In this document: positions 24,673 to 32,184 of the stretch, piece after piece
Layout of the letters: each line of letters starts with the position of its first letter
Position numbering within the stretch: position 1 is the first letter of the stretch
Assembly: GCF_043633585.1 (NCBI RefSeq)
Contig: NZ_CP141832.1
Coordinates: 1,674,001-1,738,000 of the forward strand
Source: Lacrimispora sinapis
Lineage (GTDB): Bacteria > Bacillota > Clostridia > Lachnospirales > Lachnospiraceae
Direction: 5' to 3'
DNA: 64,000 bases
Notes under the pieces: generated by a model
What the model was told of the DNA's origin: nothing
Database searches by the model: none
Seen by the model: the letters and a program-made list of their open reading frames with translations, nothing else
Program-made: the position numbers and the translations under genes

Positions 24673-25761
24673 TCAAATAGGCAGTTCAATGAAGATAGAA
24701 CTTCCTTGTCCTATGGTACTTTTTGCGCAAATGGAACCATGGTGCAGCTCAATAAATTTTTTGGCGATGGACATGCCCAGTCCTGATCCTTCCGCAGGTC
24801 CATTCGTAGACGTTCCGCGATAATAGGTTTCAAAAAGATTTCTTCTTGTTTCGTCATCCATTCCGTTTCCATTGTCTGCAATTTTGATTGAAAGTACATT
24901 TTCCTGCTTGTGAACAGATACGGCGATTGCCGTCTCAGGAGGATTATGCACGATCCCGTTGATTAGAATATTCTGCAAAGCTCTTTGGAGCAACGTGGGA
25001 TCTACGTCCATGGGTAAGCTGTTTACATTTGTTTCAAAAGAGAACTCATAAGCTGAGAATTGATGAGAGTTTGCAATATCCAATATGCAATGGCGGATCA
25101 ATGCAATTACATCGGTTTCGGTTTTATGGACCGCGATTTTTCCGTCTTTTGATTGAAAGGAAAGATTCAAATCATCAATCAAATCTTTTATATGTTTGGA
25201 CTTTTCCTCGATTTTACTTCCGAAATCAATGATTTCTTCGTCAGTCCACTTGTATTGCTGTGAAGAGATCATAGAGGCATATCCTTGAATATAGGTCAGA
25301 GGTGTTTTTAAGTCATGTGTGATTCCAGCAAGCCATTCCCGTCTGTTTTTTTCCAGTTCAGCCCGGTCCGCTTCACTTTGTTTCAGCTTGCGGCTTAAAC
25401 AATGCATTTGTTCCCAAAGCTCCCTGTATAGAAAATGTGACCATCTGCCCGCTAAAATGAATTTGCCATGATCTCCTTGTGCTGGTTCGTGAAAATCCCC
25501 GTTTGCCAATGTTTGAATCCATTGAATCACATATAATACCGGCCGTAATACAAAAATAAAAAACATGCCTGCAACAAGTAATGCAGAAAGAAACATCGCT
25601 GTGTGGCGCATGGTTTCTTCATTTACGGGGCCTGTCAGGGGGAATATTTTGCGCAGCAATGAAAACAATTCCAAAAATACCCGGAGGCTGAATAGGTAAA
25701 CAATTAAAGGTGTGAGCATTAACAGCAAAACTTTTCCAAGCGTCTGAAAGGCACTCTTCAT
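24673..25761 (-). CDS. Sensor histidine kinase
   Basis: 362 residues. Two membrane helices (about 10-32 and 50-72) bracket a very short extracellular loop, followed by a HAMP-like linker, so it is an intramembrane-sensing kinase like those for cell-envelope antibiotics. Phospho-acceptor His in AGITHDLKTPLTYIQGY; ATP-binding N box (LQNILINGIVHNPP), G1 (IADNGNGMDDE), G2 (GSGLGMSIAKKFIELHHG). It starts one base after the response regulator stop. It probably senses a cationic peptide and drives the transporter downstream, as CprK does in Clostridioides difficile. Confidence 0.92.
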   Translation of the reverse strand: MKSAFQTLGKVLLLMLTPLIVYLFSLRVFLELFSLLRKIFPLTGPVNEETMRHTAMFLSALLVAGMFFIFVLRPVLYVIQWIQTLANGDFHEPAQGDHGKFILAGRWSHFLYRELWEQMHCLSRKLKQSEADRAELEKNRREWLAGITHDLKTPLTYIQGYASMISSQQYKWTDEEIIDFGSKIEEKSKHIKDLIDDLNLSFQSKDGKIAVHKTETDVIALIRHCILDIANSHQFSAYEFSFETNVNSLPMDVDPTLLQRALQNILINGIVHNPPETAIAVSVHKQENVLSIKIADNGNGMDDETRRNLFETYYRGTSTNGPAEGSGLGMSIAKKFIELHHGSICAKSTIGQGSSIFIELPI

Positions 25762-25762
25762 C

Positions 25763-26470
25763 CTATCTTGCCTCCTTTTTGTGTGGAATAAATTTATAAC
25801 CCAGACCTCGAATATTGTGGATATATTTAGGCTTTTCTGCTTCAGGTTCTATTTTTTTTCGTATCCTGGAAATATGCATTACAACTGTTTTTTCCTCCCC
25901 AAGATTCATCTGGCCCCACACATTTTCATATAATTGAGCAGTCGTAAATATTCTGTTGGGATGTTCTGCAAAATAAAGCAGCAGGGAATATTCAAGTGCA
26001 GTAAAATCCAAAACAGTTCCATTTCTATTAATTTCGCAGGAATCCTTGTTGATTGTAAAATCTTCAAATTGTAAAAGATTGAGGTGTTCTGTTTTAGAAT
26101 ACATGTGCTGGTGTTTCAGCTGTACTTTTATTCGTGCGGCCACCTCCATTGGATTAAAAGGTTTGGTAATATAATCGTCACCTCCCATTGCAAATCCAGT
26201 CAGTTTGTCGTAATCGGATGTTTTAGCCGTTAAGAACAGGACTGGTACATCGGAATTTTTACGTAGTTCCATACAAAACTCCAGTCCGTTGACATCCGGA
26301 AGCATAACATCCAATACGATGAGTCTGGGATTGAATTCCCGAATCATCTTTTCTGCTTCCTTTCCTGATTGTGCTTTTTTGATATTGCGAAATCCCTCTT
26401 TCTTTAAGACGATTTCCAGCATATCTAAAATTCCTGTTTCATCATCGACCAAAAGAATATATTCTTCCAT
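25763..26470 (-). CDS. OmpR-family response regulator
   Basis: 235 residues. Receiver domain 1-120 with phosphorylation Asp in RLIVLDVMLPDVNG, acidic pair LVDDE near the start and Lys in FLTAKTSDYD; winged-helix DNA-binding domain from about 130 (LDFTALEYSLLLYFAEHPNRIFTTAQLYENVWG ... VVMHISRIRKKIE). Forms a pair with the adjacent kinase and probably binds the palindrome before the ABC operon. ATG 26470 follows GGAGAGGG. Confidence 0.93.
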   Translation of the reverse strand: MEEYILLVDDETGILDMLEIVLKKEGFRNIKKAQSGKEAEKMIREFNPRLIVLDVMLPDVNGLEFCMELRKNSDVPVLFLTAKTSDYDKLTGFAMGGDDYITKPFNPMEVAARIKVQLKHQHMYSKTEHLNLLQFEDFTINKDSCEINRNGTVLDFTALEYSLLLYFAEHPNRIFTTAQLYENVWGQMNLGEEKTVVMHISRIRKKIEPEAEKPKYIHNIRGLGYKFIPHKKEAR

Positions 26471-26713
26471 TTTCCCTCTCCTTACGAAATCAATAAGCGC
26501 ATGTTCTTTGACTTTAGTGTATAGGCATAACCGAACAAAATCAAGGTGAATACGATAAATATAGTTTTAAGACTTTCGGGCAAGCTCAAAATTTTATTTG
26601 AAAATAAGTGAAAATCATGGATATTAAACAATGTTTGTTTCTGCTTTATGATATACTTTCAATATCGACGGATTAATAATTTTAATTAAATTATAGGAAA
26701 GGGGGAATAAGGA

Positions 26714-27033
26714 GTGGAATATTTGGTGATTGCATTCATGTGCATTGTCATATTTCTGGCATATAATGAAATTTTTGCATTGAAAAAAGTGATTCAAAAT
26801 CAGGAAAAACGGCTAAATGAATTAGCAAAACGGACAGGTCATGAAGATTTGTCTTCTTTCTGGATTTCAGATGAGTTAAAAGAGGAGATCACTCAGTTGA
26901 AACGAAAAGGTAAAATGGTTCAAGCGGTTAAAAAGTCCGTGAACAGACCCAAATGGGTTTGGTGGAAGCAAAACAATTGGTTGAAAATTTGAATGAAGAG
27001 CCATTTGTCAACGGCAGCAGCTTTGATGTGTAA
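26714..27033 (+). pseudogene. Membrane-anchored protein with L7/L12 C-terminal-like tail, frameshifted
   Basis: GTG 26714 opens a hydrophobic N-terminal anchor (YLVIAFMCIVIFLAYNEIF) and a charged middle (QNQEKRLNELAKRTGHEDL). The frame first reads AVKKSVNRPKWVWWK to a stop at 26992. The -1 frame instead continues KKVREQTQMGLVEAKQLVENL, the hallmark of the ribosomal L7/L12 C-terminal fold (VREATGLGLKEAKDLV), to a stop at 27033. The break falls in a run of five A at about 26927-26931; six A would restore one protein of about 106 residues. It may be a sequencing error, a real mutation or, less likely, frameshifting. Confidence 0.6.
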
Positions 27034-27107
27034 CGGGAAGCCTGTGAAAACCAGGGCAGATAGTTATATCCCCTCATAACGTAAATTTCCAGAAAAAGCA
27101 CATATAC

Positions 27108-27131
27108 AAACATATGTTCTATTGGTATAAT
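27108..27131 (+). promoter_or_regulatory. SOS box and -10 element before the Y-family polymerase
   Basis: AAACATATGTTC (27108-27119) differs from the Gram-positive LexA site GAAC-N4-GTTC in one base. TATAAT follows at 27126-27131, so LexA would cover the promoter spacer. Confidence 0.6.
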
Positions 27132-27178
27132 TAGATTAGATTCCATTCATGGTAATAAAAATGGGAGGTGTTTCTCGG

Positions 27179-28444
27179 ATGGAAGAGAAGATCTACTTAT
27201 GTATTGACCTTAAATCATTTTATGCTTCTGTAGAATGTGTGGAGCGTGGGCTTGATCCTCTGACTACGAATCTTGCGGTGGCTGACCCTGAGAGAAGCGA
27301 GAAAACAATATGCCTTGCGATCTCACCCTCTATGAAGGCACTGGGAATCAAGAACCGATGCAGAGTCTTTGAGATCCCCAAAGATGTGCCGTACCTTATG
27401 GCACCGCCAAGAATGAAACTTTACATCGAATATTCGGTGGATATTTATGGTATTTATCTAAAATATATCTCCAAAGAAGATATCCATGTTTATTCCATTG
27501 ATGAGTCATTTCTTGAAGTGACCCATTATCTTTCCATGTATCGCATGAGCCCAAAGGAATTGGCTTTACAGATTATGGAGGATATTAAAAGTACTACAGG
27601 AATCACCGCCACAGCAGGAATCGGAACCAATTTGTATTTGGCAAAAGTGGCACTGGATATTATGGCAAAGCATGCGAAAGACAATATCGGATATCTGAAT
27701 GAGGAACTCTACCAAAAAACATTGTGGGAGCACCAGCCCCTGACTGATTTCTGGAGAATCGGCACGGGCATCTCAAAAAGGCTGAATCGTATGGGCATTG
27801 TCAATATGGGGGATATTACCCGCGCAAAGGAAGACTCGCTTTACCGAATGTTTGGTGTTGATGCAGAGCTTTTGATAGACCATGCCTGGGGAAGGGAAAC
27901 CACCACCATGGCGGACATTAAGGAATATAAGCCCAAAACCAATTCCCTATCCAGCAGTCAGGTGCTTGCAAGAGATTACAGCACCGAGGAGTGCAGACTG
28001 ATTGTAAAGGAGATGGCTGATGGCTTATGTCTGAATATGGCACATAAAAATGTGATTACCAGCTCGATGTCATTGATGATCGGATATTCTAATGAAATGG
28101 GATTAAAACCTTCCATAGGAACCGCAAATATGTCCGTCACCACGAATTCCTACCGATTGATCATCCCTTATGTGATGGGACTGTATGAGCGTATTGTGGA
28201 GAAGGGCAAACCGATCCGGCGGCTGAGTCTGTCTTACAATCATATTGTTGATGAAGCTTATGAACAGTACGATTTGTTTACCGACCAGACACAGCTGGAA
28301 AAGGACAGGAGGTTGCAGAAGGCGGCATTGGAAATCAAAGAAAGGTTTGGCAAAAATGCCCTTGTACGTGGAATGGATCTGCAGGAAGGCGGTACAACCA
28401 TAGAACGTAACAGGCAGATTGGAGGTCATAAAAGTGGAGAGTAG
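27179..28444 (+). CDS. uvrX: Y-family translesion DNA polymerase (UvrX/UmuC-like)
   Basis: 421 residues from ATG 27179, nine bases after GGGAGGTG; the upstream in-frame ATG lacks a ribosome site. Copies damaged DNA. Catalytic motifs: LCIDLKSFYASVECV (metal-binding Asp) and VYSIDESFLEV (Asp-Glu pair); then the helix-hairpin-helix region (DFWRIGTGISKRLNRMGI) and a little-finger domain from about 240. It belongs to the ImpB/MucB/UvrX branch and not to DinB. The 3' end overlaps a yolD-like gene, the usual Firmicutes partner. An SOS-type site lies in its promoter. Confidence 0.9.
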   Translation: MEEKIYLCIDLKSFYASVECVERGLDPLTTNLAVADPERSEKTICLAISPSMKALGIKNRCRVFEIPKDVPYLMAPPRMKLYIEYSVDIYGIYLKYISKEDIHVYSIDESFLEVTHYLSMYRMSPKELALQIMEDIKSTTGITATAGIGTNLYLAKVALDIMAKHAKDNIGYLNEELYQKTLWEHQPLTDFWRIGTGISKRLNRMGIVNMGDITRAKEDSLYRMFGVDAELLIDHAWGRETTTMADIKEYKPKTNSLSSSQVLARDYSTEECRLIVKEMADGLCLNMAHKNVITSSMSLMIGYSNEMGLKPSIGTANMSVTTNSYRLIIPYVMGLYERIVEKGKPIRRLSLSYNHIVDEAYEQYDLFTDQTQLEKDRRLQKAALEIKERFGKNALVRGMDLQEGGTTIERNRQIGGHKSGE

Positions 28445-28808
28445 AAGAAGGAAAATGGACAGGAAAAGCCGGGCGAAACAATTTATGCCTTTTGATGCAT
28501 TGAAGGGGTTTCAGGAAGCGCTGGAAGAAAGAGGACGGATTATGGTTCCCAAACGTGATTTAGCGGAGGATAAGACGGAAGAGTTAGATTGGAAGTTAAG
28601 ACAGCTTGGGAAAGAAGACATGGTTACTGTGGAATATTTTCAGGATAGAGAGTATGTACGAATGACCGGAAGGGTGACGCGAATCGATAATACGAGCAGA
28701 ACTTTGGAGATTGCCAACCGGAGGATTCCTTATAATGATATTTCTGATTTGAAGTGTGACATGGGCTGGATAAAAAATAAGGTTTCTGAATGTGAAATTG
28801 AGCGATAA
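28434..28808 (+). CDS. YolD-like protein
   Basis: 124 residues if started at GTG 28434 (GGAGG 8 bases upstream); ATG 28455 is the alternative. Contains the YolD signature near the N terminus (DRKSRAKQFMPFDALKGFQEALEE) and a small beta-barrel C-terminal part (MVTVEYFQDREYVRMTGRVTRID). YolD-like proteins are encoded next to UvrX-type polymerases and are thought to play the UmuD-like partner role. It overlaps uvrX by 11 bases, so the two are co-translated. Confidence 0.85.
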   Translation: MESRRRKMDRKSRAKQFMPFDALKGFQEALEERGRIMVPKRDLAEDKTEELDWKLRQLGKEDMVTVEYFQDREYVRMTGRVTRIDNTSRTLEIANRRIPYNDISDLKCDMGWIKNKVSECEIER

Positions 28809-28837
28809 AAAAGAGATCTAAACGTAGAAAATAAATA

Positions 28838-28866
28838 TTGACAAATATTGACAATTATGGTATGCT
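28838..28866 (+). promoter_or_regulatory. Strong sigma-A promoter
   Basis: TTGACA (28838-28843), 17 bases, TATGCT (28861-28866). A second TTGACA overlaps the spacer. It would start a transcript near 28873. Confidence 0.6.
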
Positions 28867-28931
28867 GAATATATACAAAAGACAATGATACATAAAGTTA
28901 AACTACAAAAGAATGTTTTCAAAAGATAAAA

Positions 28932-28963
28932 CAACCCCGGGATCTTAATTGATTTCGGGGTTG
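28932..28963 (+). terminator. Hairpin about 60 bases after an orphan promoter
   Basis: CAACCCCG (28932-28939) pairs with CGGGGTTG (28956-28963); downstream bases CTGTGTTATTT are only moderately T-rich. With the promoter it would define a transcript of roughly 100 nucleotides. Confidence 0.5.
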
Positions 28964-29123
28964 CTGTGTTATTTGGAAAAATGTTATTTAAAATCAAGGA
29001 AAACTGGGTTTGGATCGGCTTGGTAATCAAGGTTTGAATGTAAAAAAATTCAGAATGACATTAATTCCTGGTGTATGATATAATGTGAAAATGATTTATA
29101 TCAACCGTAGAGAGGGCAATCAT

Positions 29124-29807
29124 ATGAAAGAAAGAATTGTGCCAAGAATCAACACCAACTTACGCAGCCATAATGTAATAGTGCCTGACACGATCAATCG
29201 GGCAACCGGAATTATCATCAATGGAAAGCGGATCAAATCCGTATTATTTTCAACCGATGTTGCCATTATTGCAAATTGTAACGCGGATGCAGTCATTGCC
29301 TTATATCCGTTCACTCCCACCATGCAAATCACGAAAGCGATCATAGATGTATCGCAAAAACCAGTTTTTGCAGGAGTAGGTGGCGGCACCACTTCCGGAG
29401 CCAGAGTCCGTGAGATTGCCTTGGATGCGGAACTGCACGGAGCCACAGGGGTGGTATTAAATGCCCCTACGAAAACGGAATTTGTACAGGAATTGACGGA
29501 ATATATTGATATTCCTATTGTATTATCCATTATTTCAGTTTATGAGAATTTAGAAGAACGCATGCTTCGTTCCGGAGCCAAAATCATCAATGTATCAGGC
29601 GGGAAAAATACCGTTGAGATTATCCGGGAATTACGCAAAATTGATGAAACATTTCCGATTATTGCAACTGGAGGGCCCAATAAAGAGTCGATTGAAGCCG
29701 TCATTGAAGCGGGTGCCAATGCGGTTACATACACACCGCCAACCAATGGCCAGATATTCAGGGATATTATGGAAGAATATCGGAAACGTTGTAAAATGTC
29801 GGAATAG
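29124..29807 (+). CDS. Conserved TIM-barrel protein of unknown function
   Basis: 227 residues from ATG 29124 (GAGAGGG upstream). The sequence alternates beta strands and helices and ends with phosphate-binding-type Gly motifs (FAGVGGGTTSGARV, KIINVSGGKNTVEI, PIIATGGPNKESIEAVIEAGANAVTYTPP), as in IMP dehydrogenase-like or phosphoribosyl-binding barrels. Clostridial homologues are, as far as I recall, labelled only 'hydrolase'; I see no hydrolase motif that supports this. It has its own terminator and no operon partner. Confidence 0.65.
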   Translation: MKERIVPRINTNLRSHNVIVPDTINRATGIIINGKRIKSVLFSTDVAIIANCNADAVIALYPFTPTMQITKAIIDVSQKPVFAGVGGGTTSGARVREIALDAELHGATGVVLNAPTKTEFVQELTEYIDIPIVLSIISVYENLEERMLRSGAKIINVSGGKNTVEIIRELRKIDETFPIIATGGPNKESIEAVIEAGANAVTYTPPTNGQIFRDIMEEYRKRCKMSE

Positions 29808-29900
29808 GACAGCGGCTGAGCACAAGGGAATCCTTTTAAATAGTTATAAGTATTATAATAAGGGATGAAAGATTAACTATAATTTGTATAACAGAATCGC

Positions 29901-29951
29901 GGATTCTGATTGACGGCTTATTTTAAAGGTTGTTAATCAGAATCCTTTTTT
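29901..29951 (+). terminator. Rho-independent terminator
   Basis: GGATTCTGATT (29901-29911) pairs with AATCAGAATCC (29935-29945), followed by TTTTTTG. Ends the TIM-barrel transcript. The rest of the 29808-30185 gap holds no recognised gene. Confidence 0.85.
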
Positions 29952-30185
29952 GTGTAAAGGGACTTAAAAAATAAATTTTGATTTTTGGTACAGGAGTAAG
30001 CGGTAGCCTTTCAGGAATTATTGCTTTACCTGAATAAGAATTGTATGGGCACTAAGCCGAATGGAATCATATTATGATTACAGGGACGGTGTTTGCGGTT
30101 ATCCCGGCATGGACCGTATTTTTATGGTTTCAAAATATTTTATAGAAGGTATGGCAGCTGGTGCTGTCAAGGGGTGAGGTGTTTT

Positions 30186-31832
30186 ATGAATCAAGGGGTG
30201 AAACGAAGGGGATTTATGATGATCCTGACAGCAGTAGGGATCGCAGTTTTTGTAATTGCTTTGTTTTTTCATGCAAGCGGAGCAAAACTTAATAAGAATT
30301 CCCCAAACAACCAGATAACGCCAAAACGGGTATCGGTTCACGATCCCTCGGTCATTGAGTCAGAAAATGGGGAATATTATATTTTTGGCTCTCATCTTGC
30401 AGGTGCAAAATCAGAGGATCTGGTCAATTGGACATCTTTGGGAAGTGATTATGAGAATGTGACAGATAACTGGCTGTTTGGGAATACAAGGGATAATTTA
30501 AAGGAATCTTTTTTGTGGGCCGGATATGATGATGGAGATTGCTCCGGCGGAAAGTATGCCGTCTGGGCGCCGGATGTTCTTTGGAATCCCTATTACCGGA
30601 ATGAAGACGGGAGCAAGGGGGCATATATGCTTTATTACAGCGCATCCTCTACCTGGCGCAGATCCTGCATTGGTTACGGAGTTTCAAAAAAAATAGAAGG
30701 TCCTTATACCTATGTGGATACGGTTCTGTATTCCGGATTTACAAAAGACGGTAAAACAGACGGAAATAGCAGCAGAAATACGCGATGGGATAATGACTAT
30801 CTCAATCTGAAAAAACTGACGGATTCCGGTGTTTTAAAGGATGGCATCAGCGGCCGGTGGTTTAAGGGAAATGAATGGAATCACAATTATGGTCCCAATG
30901 CCATTGATCCTGCCCTGTTTTTTGATCAAACAGGCAAAACGCTTTACATGGTTTATGGTTCCTGGTCCGGCGGGATCTATCTTTGTGAACTGGACCGGGA
31001 GACAGGCGAAGTCAAATATCCGGGAACGGATTCCGTGGATGATGTGAGCGGAAACTATGTGGACCGATATTTCGGCATCCATCTGGCCGGAGGGAACCAT
31101 CAGTCCGGGGAAGGCCCATACATCACCTATGACAAGGAAAGCCGGTATTATTATCTGTACGAAACCTACGGCAGTCTGACTGCCAACGGCGGGTACAACA
31201 TGCGCCTGTTCCGCTCTAAGAATGTTACCGGTCCCTACCTGGATGCTTCAGGAAAGAATGCTGCAGACAATTGCAGGAACAATGAGCAGTACGGAATCAA
31301 GCTGATCGCTAATTACCAACTACCAGGAAGCAGTACGGGATATAAGGCAGCCGGTCATAACAGCGCCCTCATTGATGGAGATTCAAACCGTTATCTGGTA
31401 TATCATCAAAGATTTGATCATGGAACAGAATACCATGAAGTTCGGGTCCATCAGCAATTTCTAAGTAAAAACGGCTGGCCTGTAACTGCCGTATTTGAAA
31501 ATAAAAATGATGTCATCAGTCATTATAACTCCAAAGAAGTATGGGGCAAATATGACTTTTACGATCACGGTCAGAAAACGACTTCTGACATGGTAAAAAA
31601 AGAGACCATTACGCTCCTTGAAAATGGAAACATTGAGGGCGACAGAGAGGGAACCTGGAAAAGAACCAAAGGGAAAAAATATGACTATATAACTCTGATG
31701 ATCAATGGAACATCCTATGAGGGAGTATTTTTCAAACAACATGACGAAATGGGCAGCCCAAAGCCGGTAATGACATTTACCGCGGCAGGTAACAACAATA
31801 CATGTATATGGGGCAGCAAGATAGGCAAGTAA
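30186..31832 (+). CDS. Glycoside hydrolase family 43, arabinanase-like
   Basis: 548 residues from ATG 30186 (AGGGGTGAGGTG upstream). An N-terminal hydrophobic segment (MMILTAVGIAVFVIALFF) without lipobox acts as signal or membrane anchor, so the enzyme works outside. The five-bladed propeller is seen from about residue 45: SVHDPSVIESENGEYYIFGSH (general base Asp), YAVWAPDVLWN (Asp), HQSGEGPYITYD (acid Glu). The C-terminal 100 residues form a beta-sandwich common in endo-arabinanases of this family. It probably cuts arabinan side chains of plant pectin. It stands alone, upstream of the beta-glucoside operon. Confidence 0.87.
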   Translation: MNQGVKRRGFMMILTAVGIAVFVIALFFHASGAKLNKNSPNNQITPKRVSVHDPSVIESENGEYYIFGSHLAGAKSEDLVNWTSLGSDYENVTDNWLFGNTRDNLKESFLWAGYDDGDCSGGKYAVWAPDVLWNPYYRNEDGSKGAYMLYYSASSTWRRSCIGYGVSKKIEGPYTYVDTVLYSGFTKDGKTDGNSSRNTRWDNDYLNLKKLTDSGVLKDGISGRWFKGNEWNHNYGPNAIDPALFFDQTGKTLYMVYGSWSGGIYLCELDRETGEVKYPGTDSVDDVSGNYVDRYFGIHLAGGNHQSGEGPYITYDKESRYYYLYETYGSLTANGGYNMRLFRSKNVTGPYLDASGKNAADNCRNNEQYGIKLIANYQLPGSSTGYKAAGHNSALIDGDSNRYLVYHQRFDHGTEYHEVRVHQQFLSKNGWPVTAVFENKNDVISHYNSKEVWGKYDFYDHGQKTTSDMVKKETITLLENGNIEGDREGTWKRTKGKKYDYITLMINGTSYEGVFFKQHDEMGSPKPVMTFTAAGNNNTCIWGSKIGK

Positions 31833-31852
31833 AGGGAAACTGGATAAGAGAC

Positions 31853-31887
31853 AATGGGTGAGAGTACGGTCTGTATTCCCACCCATT
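31853..31887 (+). terminator. Hairpin after GH43 gene
   Basis: AATGGGT (31853-31859) with ACCCATT (31881-31887). There is no T tract, so the terminator assignment is weak. Confidence 0.35.
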
Positions 31888-31961
31888 CTACAAGATTTAT
31901 GCAATTTCAACAAAAAACATGTCTGGTATTTGTGTTAAATGCAGAAAATCCTAAAATAGGA

Positions 31962-31990
31962 TTGCGTGATTGCAGAAATCGTGTTATATT
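31962..31990 (+). promoter_or_regulatory. Promoter of the beta-glucoside operon
   Basis: TTGCGT (31962-31967), 17-base spacer, TATATT (31985-31990). It lies about 40 bases upstream of the antiterminator target, giving a leader RNA of the expected design. Confidence 0.6.
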
Positions 31991-32028
31991 ATGGTTAAGT
32001 TGATAACAACTGAATAATAATTATGAAG

Positions 32029-32057
32029 ACGTGTTACTGGTAATGCAGGCAAGATCG
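32029..32057 (+). promoter_or_regulatory. RAT: LicT/BglG-type RNA antiterminator site
   Basis: The element reads TGTTACTG-N5-GCAGGCAA, matching the ribonucleic antiterminator consensus of LicT/SacY regulators. It overlaps the left arm of the terminator that follows, so binding of the antiterminator protein would block the terminator. Confidence 0.85.
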
Positions 32058-32133
32058 GATTAAACGTATGCGTATAAGACGAATGGGGTATTTTGTCTTA
32101 TAGGGAGATCGTTTAATTGGGTCTTTTTATTTT
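32053..32133 (+). terminator. Conditional terminator in the PTS operon leader
   Basis: GATCGGATTAAACG (32053-32066) pairs with CGTTTAATTGGGTC (32110-32123) over 13 of 14 positions including G-U pairs, with an inner stem TATAAGAC / GTCTTATA. It is followed by TTTTTATTTT. Overlaps the RAT. Confidence 0.85.
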
Positions 32134-32184
32134 GTCATTCCGGCCGGATGACGAATGAGAAAATACTTGAAAGGGGTTTTGAAT

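Larger units (their letters stand above)
28809..29123 (+). other. 315-bp intergenic stretch with promoter and hairpin
   Basis: Holds a strong promoter (28838-28866), then about 60 bases without an ORF and a GC-rich hairpin (28932-28963). Past the hairpin nothing is recognised except the leader of the next gene. Confidence 0.5.

Noticed and set aside
26920..26940. Programmed -1 frameshift at TAAAAAG.
   Set aside because: The P-site codon would re-pair on TAA, there is no clear stimulatory stem, and other homopolymer frameshifts in the window make an error or mutation more likely.
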